Source of the DNA: Myxococcales bacterium
GTDB taxonomy: Bacteria > Myxococcota_A > Polyangia > Polyangiales > Polyangiaceae
Assembly (NCBI GenBank): GCA_023248785.1
Contig: JAHFDX010000064.1
Span: 5,928-11,015, forward strand
Direction: 5' to 3'
Length of the DNA stretch: 5,088 bases
The notes under the pieces: generated by a model
Told to the model about the DNA's origin: nothing
The model's database searches: none
What the model saw: only the letters and a program-made list of their open reading frames with translations
Program-made: the position numbers and the translations under genes
In this document: one piece after another, positions 1 through 5,088 of the stretch
Numbering within the stretch: the first letter of the stretch is position 1
Layout of the letters: each line of letters begins with the position of its first letter

Positions 1-240
1 GTTTCGGGCAAGCCGCGTTCGTTGGAGGAGGGCATGGTTTTGACCATTGAGCCAGGGCTCTATTTGTCGCCAAACGACAACTCGATTCCAGCGGATTATC
101 GCGGCATCGGCATTCGGATTGAGGACGATATTTTGGTAACGGTTGATGGCCACGAGAATCTCACGGCGGCCATTCCAAAAACGGTGCAAGAACTACGAGA
201 CGCTGTCGGCGGCAGCTCGTTTTCGTTGCCTGCGACGTGA
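1..240 (+). CDS. pepP: Xaa-Pro aminopeptidase (M24 metallopeptidase), C-terminal fragment
   Basis: This is the last 79 residues of a gene that begins left of the window; the frame is open from base 1 to the TGA at 238-240. It matches the C-terminal end of the 'pita-bread' fold of aminopeptidase P, a cytosolic dinuclear-metal enzyme that removes an N-terminal residue preceding proline. Two hallmark blocks are visible: [11 protein letters not shown] (fragment residues 11-21) and [13 protein letters not shown] (35-47). The glutamates at fragment residues 17 and 41 correspond to the last two metal ligands of the M24 family (E383 and E406 in E. coli PepP). The remaining ligands (two Asp and one His) lie outside the window. 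The ending [13 protein letters not shown] is also typical of PepP. The last 48 bp overlap the 3' end of the convergent DUF2062 gene. Prolidase (PepQ) is a close alternative, because the fragment cannot separate the subfamilies completely. Confidence 0.9.
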   Translation, partial: VSGKPRSLEEGMVLTIEPGLYLSPNDNSIPADYRGIGIRIEDDILVTVDGHENLTAAIPKTVQELRDAVGGSSFSLPAT

Positions 241-654
241 CTCCAGAAATGCGGCCCACCCGACCAATACCGATACGGGGCCGGCAAGCACTACCATTCC
301 GATGATCCAATCGAGCAGCAATGCCGGCCCTTGCTTGAGTGCCTCGTTTGCAGATACCTCGAGCCACCGTCCGGTGCGCAGGACATGGGAAATCTGGATT
401 TCCGCGAAGACAACAAACGGAAGCGTGACGACGTTGCAAATACGCGAGCCGAGGAATGCATAGAGTCGATTGAGCTTGAAGAATGTGGCGAGGCCCACGG
501 CAACCCAGCCGTGAAATCCGATCGTGGGCGTGCAACCCGCAAAGAAGCCGACGCCGACGGCCCATCCAATCTCGCGGGGCGTGGCTCGTTCGTTCTTGGC
601 TGCGAGATACAGCGTCCGAACCGATGTTTTCGCGCGATCGAACCAGCGTGGCAC
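193..654 (-). CDS. DUF2062 family small membrane protein
   Basis: A protein of 153 residues, within the usual size range for DUF2062 proteins. The family core is clear: [17 protein letters not shown] (24-40), then [10 protein letters not shown] (41-50), then [16 protein letters not shown] (59-74), followed by TLP. This gives the conserved Pro/Gly turn and the Asn residues expected of the family. Hydrophobic stretches around residues 31-58, 73-88 and 112-136 indicate an inner-membrane protein. The N-terminus ([11 protein letters not shown]) and the C-terminus (ESRRRQRKR) are strongly basic. The start is GTG at 652-654. It is the only start codon after the in-frame stop at 697-699, and it has a good ribosome site (GAGGTGG on the minus strand) nine bases upstream. 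The family's biochemical role is not established; members often occur near envelope or glycan genes. The gene is transcribed away from xerC and towards pepP, and its last 48 bases overlap the pepP end. Confidence 0.85.
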   Translation of the reverse strand: MPRWFDRAKTSVRTLYLAAKNERATPREIGWAVGVGFFAGCTPTIGFHGWVAVGLATFFKLNRLYAFLGSRICNVVTLPFVVFAEIQISHVLRTGRWLEVSANEALKQGPALLLDWIIGMVVLAGPVSVLVGWAAFLESRRRQRKRAAADSVS

Positions 655-663
655 AGGTTCAGC

Positions 664-672
664 CCACCTCTC
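664..672 (-). promoter_or_regulatory. Ribosome binding site of the DUF2062 gene
   Basis: On the minus strand this reads GAGAGGTGG, a good match to the anti-Shine-Dalgarno complement. It ends nine bases before the GTG at 652-654. This supports that GTG start, which has no ATG competitor upstream before an in-frame stop. Confidence 0.55.
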
Positions 673-706
673 GCAGAGAACTACTGCAAAGTTTCCTCAC
701 TGTATC

Positions 707-715
707 AAAGGGGAG
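707..715 (+). promoter_or_regulatory. Putative ribosome binding site upstream of xerC
   Basis: The purine run AAAGGGGAG lies 12 bases before the GTG at 728 and 4 bases before an ATG at 720 that opens only a three-codon frame. Spacing to the GTG is rather long and to the ATG rather short, so it could serve either start. Confidence 0.4.
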
Positions 716-719
716 CACG

Positions 720-731
720 ATGAGGGCGTGA
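720..731 (+). other. Three-codon mini-ORF overlapping the xerC start
   Basis: ATG AGG GCG TGA: the TGA at 729-731 overlaps the xerC GTG at 728-730 in a GTGA arrangement typical of translationally coupled genes. The purine run at 707-715 lies just upstream. It may be a chance start codon, or it may mark a one-base indel in the true xerC N-terminus. No function is claimed. Confidence 0.15.
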
Positions 732-1633
732 CTCCATCCGAAGGACTCACTCGCTACCTGTCGTACCTAGAGACTGAGCGGCGTGCGTCGCGCCATACGG
801 TTCTTGCCTATGCGCGTGATCTTCGTTCGGTAGTGGCGCTTGCGGACGAACACCGACTCACTCTGGCGGAGATGGACGTATACCTGCTTCGAACTTGGTT
901 GGGGGGCCTTGCGCGGACGTGTGCTCCCGCTTCTGTAGCTCGCAAAGTTGCTGCCCTTCGCGGATGGATGCGTTGGCTAACGAAGCGTGGGTGGCTCGAT
1001 CAGAGTTCCGCGGACGCACTTGCTTCGCCAAAGGTCAGCCGTCCGTTGCCGGCCTTCGTTTCAGCAGAGGCGGCGTCTGTTATCATGAAAACACCCGGCT
1101 CAAAATCGGGCCCAGTCGAGGTGCGCGATCTCGCGATTCTGGAGTTGCTTTATGGAAGCGGCTTGCGTGTGAGTGAGCTTGTCGGTCTCGATGTCGCGAG
1201 TGTTGACTTGGAGAGCGGGCGCGTTCGAGTGATGGGCAAGGGAAAAAAAGAGCGGCTCATTCCGATGGGGCAGCATGCGCGCGCCGCCCTTTGTGTGTAC
1301 CTCGAACGGCGCCCCGAGCTTGCAAAGAACAATTCGTCGGACGCGCTCTTCTTTGGCGCACGTGGAGCCCGCCTCAACGTGCGCGCGGTTCAACGAATGG
1401 TGCACAGCGCCGGAGCACTTGGAGCCGGGCGAGCGGATTTGCATCCGCACGCGCTTCGTCATTCGTGTGCCACACACATGCTTGATGGTGGAGCTGACCT
1501 TCGCGCCATCCAAGAGTTTTTGGGCCACGCATCCCTTTCTACAACGCAGCGTTACACGCACGTGAGTCTGGAGCACGTGCTGCAAACGTATGACGCCGCG
1601 CACCCTCTCGCGAAAGCGACGAAACAGAGGTAA
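728..1633 (+). CDS. xerC: Tyrosine recombinase XerC
   Basis: A 301-residue site-specific recombinase, close to the E. coli XerC length of 298. Together with XerD, XerC acts at dif sites to resolve chromosome dimers before division. The N-terminal SAM-like core-binding domain (about residues 4-90; YLSYLETERRASRHTVLAY) is followed by the catalytic domain (about 110-290). All six catalytic positions are present: R147 (GSGLRVSEL), K171 (MGKGKKER), H241 and R244 (HPHALRHS), H267 (LGHASLSTT) and the nucleophile Y276 (RYTHV). The ending YDAAHPLAK matches the XerC tail (YDAAHPRAK in E. coli) rather than XerD, so I assign XerC. The open frame extends upstream to 524, but that part is antisense to the DUF2062 gene and offers no ATG, GTG or TTG near the family N-terminus except GTG at 728. 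The next gene starts 8 bp after the stop, suggesting cotranscription. A phage-type integrase is unlikely given the full-length Xer similarity and the absence of attachment sites or phage genes. Confidence 0.92.
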   Translation: MTPSEGLTRYLSYLETERRASRHTVLAYARDLRSVVALADEHRLTLAEMDVYLLRTWLGGLARTCAPASVARKVAALRGWMRWLTKRGWLDQSSADALASPKVSRPLPAFVSAEAASVIMKTPGSKSGPVEVRDLAILELLYGSGLRVSELVGLDVASVDLESGRVRVMGKGKKERLIPMGQHARAALCVYLERRPELAKNNSSDALFFGARGARLNVRAVQRMVHSAGALGAGRADLHPHALRHSCATHMLDGGADLRAIQEFLGHASLSTTQRYTHVSLEHVLQTYDAAHPLAKATKQR

Positions 1634-1641
1634 GACAAGGC

Positions 1642-3912
1642 GTGCTTCTGGGATGGATACGCCGAATGGTGTATGCGTGCGCCGGTGCGGTGTTGGCCGC
1701 ATGGGTTGTGAGCGTTATCGAAGGGCACTTTGTTTGCCAGCTTGCAGAGGTGGGTGCGGACTTCTCGATCGCGTCCACCATCCGCGCCATTTTCGGGTTG
1801 CTCTGGCCGGTTAGCGTTGCAATCGCGGTCGTCGTAGGCGCGGCATCGATTTATCTGTGCGCATCGAGACCATTCGGGTGGGGGGACGCAGTTCGCACCC
1901 TGCGAGAAGAACCCATGTTCGAGCGCACGCGCACCGCTGCGCTTTTGCCACTCATTTGTTTTGGCGCGCTTTTTTGGCTCGTGCTGCTCGCCACTCTTGC
2001 GCGCACCGCACTTGGACATGGAACTCCCGCTGCGTCCGGATTTGTTCTCGCGGTAGAAGGCCTTGCCTGGCTCATTGTGACTGCGGCGTTGGTGTTTGCA
2101 ATGCTCCTTCCGCTCCGTAGGACGCTCGCATCCCTTGCCGAGAAGCTACCTCGCGCGGTGGATCCCGTAACGACGGGGCTCGTGGGTTTCGCCACCGTGC
2201 TGTTGCTGTTCTTCGTTGGCGTGAAGCTTGGTGACACGAGTGGCGACGGACCAACACCACTTGCCATTCTGGGCGTGCTGAAGCGCAACGAGCTCGATTT
2301 GCGTCCCGTTTACGCTGCGGGGGTCATCGCGCTTGGAGCATATGTTTTTCCCGTACTCGCGTGGGATCACAATCGAGGATTTTCGCGCGTTGCGTTTGCG
2401 CTGCTCGTTGCCTTGGCACCTTCGGTCGAAACGTGGCGTTTGGCGACGAAGCTGAATGAAGACGAATTTCTAACGCGTGTGCTTGAGCGAGGGGCACCGC
2501 TCGGAAAAATAGGACTTGATGCGTTACGAAAACTCACCGATCGCGACAAAGACGGGTACTCGCCGCTCTATGGCGGCGGAGATTGCAACGATCGCGACAG
2601 GAGCATCAATCCACGCGCACTTGACATACCCGGCAATGGAATCGACGAGGACTGCTCCGGGTCAGATACGCCCCTAGTGGACCCTGTTCAAAAGACGCAC
2701 GCGACCAGCAAGCCGCTCGCGATACCGGAAAACCTCAATGTAATTTTTGTCACCATTGACACCCTCCGCGTCGATCTTGGGTACATGGGGTACCCCAAGC
2801 CCGTGTCGCCGAATCTGGACAAGCTGGCGGCGGAGAGCGTCGTGTACGAGCGGATGTACGCAATGGCGTCGTACACGTCAAAGTCGCTTCCACCGCTTCT
2901 CATCGGCAAGTATCCAAGCGAAACACAGCGAGATGGTGGTCACTTCAACGTGTACGCGCCGAGTAATGTGTTCGTCCAAAAGCGATTGCAAAAAGCTGGT
3001 GTGCACACGATGGGCGTCGTTTCGCATTGGTATTTCGGACCAAAATTTGGTTGGGCACAAGGGATGGATGTGTTCGACACGAGCCCGATTCCGCCGGGCG
3101 CTGGGAGCGACAAGGACAACAACACGACCAGCGAACAAGTGACCGATGCGGCCATCAAGTTGCTGTCCAATGCCGACCACACGCAAAAGCAATTTTACAT
3201 GTGGGCTCACTACGTCGACCCCCACGCCGAGTACGTGAAGCACGATGGATCTCCTGAGTTTCGGGGAGGGGGTCCCGCGGCGTTTGCGCGTGCGGCGTAC
3301 GACGGCGAAGTGTGGTTTACCGACAAGCAGGTCGGCCGCCTCGTAGACTATGTACGGTCGCAACCTTGGGGAAAACATACGGCCATTGTCGTCACGTCGG
3401 ATCACGGCGAGGCGTTTGCGGAACACGGCATGAGTTGGCACGGCCTCGACATGTGGGAAGTGCTCGTTCGCGTTCCTATGATTTTCTATGTGCCCGGCCT
3501 GAAGCCGCAACGAATCGCGCTCAAGCGATGCCACATCGATCTCGTGCCAACGCTTCTCGATCTGTTGCATGTGTCGCAGCCACCAGAAGGTGAGCTCTCT
3601 GGCGAAAGCTTGGCGCCCGAGTGGTTTGTGAAGCGCGCAGATGAAGTTGTTGAAAAAGACGTGTACCTCGACATGCCGCCGGGGCCGTATACGCAAATGC
3701 GCCGCGTGCTAATCCGCGGAAAGTCTCCGGGGAACAAGCTCATTCACCTTGGGGGCCGACAATATCTGCTCTTCGATTTGGAGCATGATCCCGGAGAGAC
3801 AAACGACCTAACACGCGACAAATCGCTCCTTCTCCCCATGGTCGAAGCGTTCGCTCAGAAGCGCGCAACTCTCAAGGAAATCTACGTCGAGCCAGACAAG
3901 CCCGTGCAGTAA
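1642..3912 (+). CDS. Polytopic membrane sulfatase-like (alkaline phosphatase superfamily) enzyme with MopE-type motif
   Basis: A 756-residue, three-part protein. Residues 1-265 hold about six or seven hydrophobic helices (near 9-27, 47-73, 99-121, 132-157, 178-196, 222-241 and possibly 248-262). Residues 300-342 form a MopE-like acidic motif with two cysteines (C315, C338). Residues 365-750 are a sulfatase-type domain. It opens with NVIFVTIDTLRVD (metal ligand D373) and continues with SPNLDKLAAESVVYERMYA, YVDPHAEY (H528), TSDHGEAFAEHG (D587, H588) and SWHG (H600). It ends with the common sulfatase tail LFDLEHDPGETNDL. At the nucleophile site the sequence is TSKSLPPLLIGKYP (412-425), so Thr412 replaces the Cys/Ser that becomes formylglycine. 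Phosphotransfer or phosphodiester hydrolysis therefore seems more likely than sulfate ester cleavage; the substrate is unknown. The catalytic domain is probably periplasmic. I use GTG at 1642, with only a weak AAGG adjacent. ATG at 1666, preceded by GGGATGG, is a real alternative and would drop eight residues. The gene lies 8 bp after xerC and 35 bp before the MpaB-like gene. Confidence 0.85.
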   Translation: MLLGWIRRMVYACAGAVLAAWVVSVIEGHFVCQLAEVGADFSIASTIRAIFGLLWPVSVAIAVVVGAASIYLCASRPFGWGDAVRTLREEPMFERTRTAALLPLICFGALFWLVLLATLARTALGHGTPAASGFVLAVEGLAWLIVTAALVFAMLLPLRRTLASLAEKLPRAVDPVTTGLVGFATVLLLFFVGVKLGDTSGDGPTPLAILGVLKRNELDLRPVYAAGVIALGAYVFPVLAWDHNRGFSRVAFALLVALAPSVETWRLATKLNEDEFLTRVLERGAPLGKIGLDALRKLTDRDKDGYSPLYGGGDCNDRDRSINPRALDIPGNGIDEDCSGSDTPLVDPVQKTHATSKPLAIPENLNVIFVTIDTLRVDLGYMGYPKPVSPNLDKLAAESVVYERMYAMASYTSKSLPPLLIGKYPSETQRDGGHFNVYAPSNVFVQKRLQKAGVHTMGVVSHWYFGPKFGWAQGMDVFDTSPIPPGAGSDKDNNTTSEQVTDAAIKLLSNADHTQKQFYMWAHYVDPHAEYVKHDGSPEFRGGGPAAFARAAYDGEVWFTDKQVGRLVDYVRSQPWGKHTAIVVTSDHGEAFAEHGMSWHGLDMWEVLVRVPMIFYVPGLKPQRIALKRCHIDLVPTLLDLLHVSQPPEGELSGESLAPEWFVKRADEVVEKDVYLDMPPGPYTQMRRVLIRGKSPGNKLIHLGGRQYLLFDLEHDPGETNDLTRDKSLLLPMVEAFAQKRATLKEIYVEPDKPVQ
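2539..2667 (+). other. MopE-type metal-binding motif (residues 300-342 of the membrane enzyme)
   Basis: The segment begins DRDKDGYSPLYGGGDCNDRD and, after SINPRALDIP, ends GNGIDEDCSGSD. It contains an EF-hand-like DxDxDG loop (D300, D302, D304), a second acidic cluster (D314, D317, D319), a third (D335, D337), and cysteines 315 and 338 that could form a disulfide. This is the consensus of the putative metal-binding repeat first noted in MopE proteins and abundant in extracellular myxobacterial proteins. It lies between the last membrane helix and the catalytic domain, which suggests an exported linker stabilised by calcium or another metal. An 11-base sequence, CGATCGCGACA, occurs twice in it (2538-2548 and 2589-2599), encoding DRD each time. 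Confidence 0.8.
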
Positions 3913-3947
3913 CTTCGACGTTTGCGTACACTCATGGCGCGGTTCCC

Positions 3948-4910
3948 ATGGCTGTATCGCGCGACGAACTCGAAATATGCCTCAGCGAGTTACGAGCTTC
4001 GGTCTCTGATCCGAGGCACGGCCTCTTCGGTCCATCGTCGGTCGCATGGCGTGTGGGCCGGGAATCGGGGTTGCTCGCAGGGGGCGGTCGCGCGGCGCTT
4101 CTTCAGCTCGCTCATCCATTCGTCGCGCATGCGATCGTCGCTCACTCGGAGACGACGACAAACCCACGGGGTCGATTTCAGCGCACGTTCAACAATGTAT
4201 ATAAAATCGTGTTCGGCGACCTCGATTGCGCGTTTGGTGCGGCACGGCGTGTGCACTCTACGCACATGAAAATTGAAGGTCAGGTGGGCGAATCGACCGG
4301 TGCGTTTCGCAAGGGTACGGCGTACGAGGCGAATCATGATGGAGCGCTATTTTGGGTTCACGCAACCCTCGTCGACACAGCGTTGATGGCGTACGAAGAG
4401 CTCATCGGCCCGCTCACGTACGCGGAAAAGGACCGTTACTACCAAGAGATGAAACGGTTCGCACGGCTGTTCGCGATCTCTTACAATGTCATGCCGCCGA
4501 CATGGCTGGAGTTCCGCCCGTACTTCGATGACATGGTTCTGCGGGTCCTTGGCGTGGGAGGTGCTGCGCGTCAGATTGCGAAAGCGATTCTGTCGCCGCC
4601 AAACATGGTTGCCGCTCCAGCCTATGCATCGCTCGAACTTCTGACCTCAGCGTGGCTTCCGCCCACTCTTCGCGAAGCGTACGGGTTGCGGTTTGGGGCG
4701 ACAGAAAGTGCGGCATTGCGCGTGCTATTGAGTGCGGAGCGAGCTGCTTACAGCTTGCTTCCAGGGCCACTTCGCTACATTCCGGCGTATCAAAGGGCGA
4801 TGCAACGCTGTTCGGGATCGCGTGTGCGGCGGCGCGATCAAATGGGTCGACGTTTGCATCGATGGATCGTCGATTCGCTGTTGGGTTCGGCGCGCGCAGC
4901 GGGACTCTAA
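3948..4910 (+). CDS. DUF2236 / MpaB-type oxygenase family protein
   Basis: A 320-residue protein matching the family known as DUF2236 or 'ER-bound oxygenase MpaB/rubber oxygenase Lcp catalytic domain'. Visible family blocks, in order: LFGPSSVAWRVGRESGLLAGGGRAALLQLAHP as discontinuous motifs (GP..VAWRV..E at 28-39; GGGRAALLQLAHP at 45-57), NPRGRFQRTFN (72-82), VHSTHMKIEG (102-111), YEANHDGALFWVHATLVDT (126-144) and YYQEMKRFARLF (164-175). In the latex-clearing protein LcpK30 of this superfamily a haem b is held by a histidine, with Arg and Thr nearby. R76, T80 and H106 are reasonable counterparts here by order and spacing, but this is inference. The protein is mostly helical with no signal peptide. 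Its substrate is unknown; related proteins act on polyisoprene or on terpenoid side chains, while most bacterial members are uncharacterised. ATG at 3948 is the first in-frame start; its ribosome site is weak. It lies 35 bp downstream of the membrane enzyme and 40 bp upstream of purA. Confidence 0.8.
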   Translation: MAVSRDELEICLSELRASVSDPRHGLFGPSSVAWRVGRESGLLAGGGRAALLQLAHPFVAHAIVAHSETTTNPRGRFQRTFNNVYKIVFGDLDCAFGAARRVHSTHMKIEGQVGESTGAFRKGTAYEANHDGALFWVHATLVDTALMAYEELIGPLTYAEKDRYYQEMKRFARLFAISYNVMPPTWLEFRPYFDDMVLRVLGVGGAARQIAKAILSPPNMVAAPAYASLELLTSAWLPPTLREAYGLRFGATESAALRVLLSAERAAYSLLPGPLRYIPAYQRAMQRCSGSRVRRRDQMGRRLHRWIVDSLLGSARAAGL

Positions 4911-4938
4911 CCCTCTTTACGCGGCGAGCAGACGGTGA

Positions 4939-5088
<150 letters not shown>

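Larger units (their letters stand above)
655..727. promoter_or_regulatory. Divergent intergenic region between the DUF2062 gene and xerC
   Basis: This 73 bp gap lies between two divergent starts, so it or the adjoining coding sequence should carry promoters for both. On the minus strand, TTGATA at about 700-705 resembles a -35 box, but no convincing -10 lies 16-18 bases downstream. On the plus strand no clear pair is visible. I infer regulatory content from position only and can name no operator or transcription factor. Confidence 0.3.

Noticed and set aside
524..727. Upstream extension of the xerC frame (68 further residues)
   Set aside because: It is antisense to the well-supported DUF2062 gene, does not resemble the Xer N-terminus, and the remaining 301 residues already match full-length XerC.
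728..1633. Tyrosine recombinase as a sign of an integrated element
   Set aside because: The protein is a housekeeping XerC by length and C-terminal signature. No tRNA, attachment repeat, excisionase or phage gene is visible nearby.
1100..1702. Minus-strand 200-residue open frame across xerC
   Set aside because: It is a shadow of the xerC reading frame: no recognisable domain, and an unusual Arg/His/Cys-rich composition typical of an antisense frame in GC-rich DNA.
2784..2803. Perfect palindrome GGGGTACCCC with a potential hairpin
   Set aside because: It is within a conserved coding block (GYMGYPKP) and has no T tract after it, so it is unlikely to be a terminator.
2878..3696. Minus-strand 272-residue open frame across the catalytic domain of the membrane enzyme
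   Set aside because: It lies fully antisense to a domain with intact family motifs and has no recognisable motif of its own. Long antisense frames are common in GC-rich genes.
4192..4210. AT-rich stretch TGTATATAAAATCG resembling a -10 box or part of a dif arm
   Set aside because: It is inside the coding sequence of the MpaB-like gene, has only a poor -35 match at the right distance, and lacks the paired XerC/XerD arms of a dif site.
702..4799. Shared 11-mer GTATCAAAGGG before xerC (about 702-712) and inside the MpaB-like gene (about 4787-4798)
   Set aside because: Two short copies far apart, one within coding sequence, with no extended similarity around them; most likely coincidence.

Overview
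The window looks like ordinary chromosomal DNA from a Gram-negative bacterium, most likely Myxococcota or a related deltaproteobacterial lineage. That guess rests on one feature: a MopE-type metal-binding motif (DxDxDGY...GGDCND...P.A...GNGIDEDC.G) inside the large membrane enzyme. This motif is common in predatory and social deltaproteobacteria, but it does not prove the lineage. GC content is about 57% in one line counted by hand, lower than in many myxobacteria. No phage, insertion sequence, CRISPR array, rRNA or tRNA was seen.

Layout. (1) Positions 1-240 hold the C-terminal end of an M24 metallopeptidase, Xaa-Pro aminopeptidase (pepP type), on the + strand. (2) A small DUF2062 membrane protein (193-654, - strand) converges on it, and the two genes overlap tail to tail by 48 bp. 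(3) A short divergent gap (655-727) separates the DUF2062 gene from a + strand run of four closely packed genes. (4) xerC (728-1633) is a tyrosine recombinase with all six catalytic positions intact. (5) At 1642-3912 there is a 756-residue protein with about six or seven N-terminal membrane helices, a MopE-type motif, and a sulfatase/alkaline-phosphatase-superfamily catalytic domain. (6) At 3948-4910 there is a DUF2236/MpaB-type oxygenase-family protein. (7) purA (adenylosuccinate synthetase) starts at 4951 and runs off the right edge.

The + strand genes are separated by only 8, 35 and 38-40 bp, and I see no terminator between them, so they could be cotranscribed. Their functions do not form an obvious pathway: chromosome dimer resolution, an envelope hydrolase or transferase, a putative haem oxygenase, and purine synthesis. 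The run may be a packing-driven operon rather than a functional system.

The part most worth a second look is the membrane enzyme. It carries a calcium-type MopE motif between its membrane domain and its catalytic domain, and a threonine where classical sulfatases have the formylglycine cysteine. Nothing here clearly shows a previously undescribed defence or mobile system.
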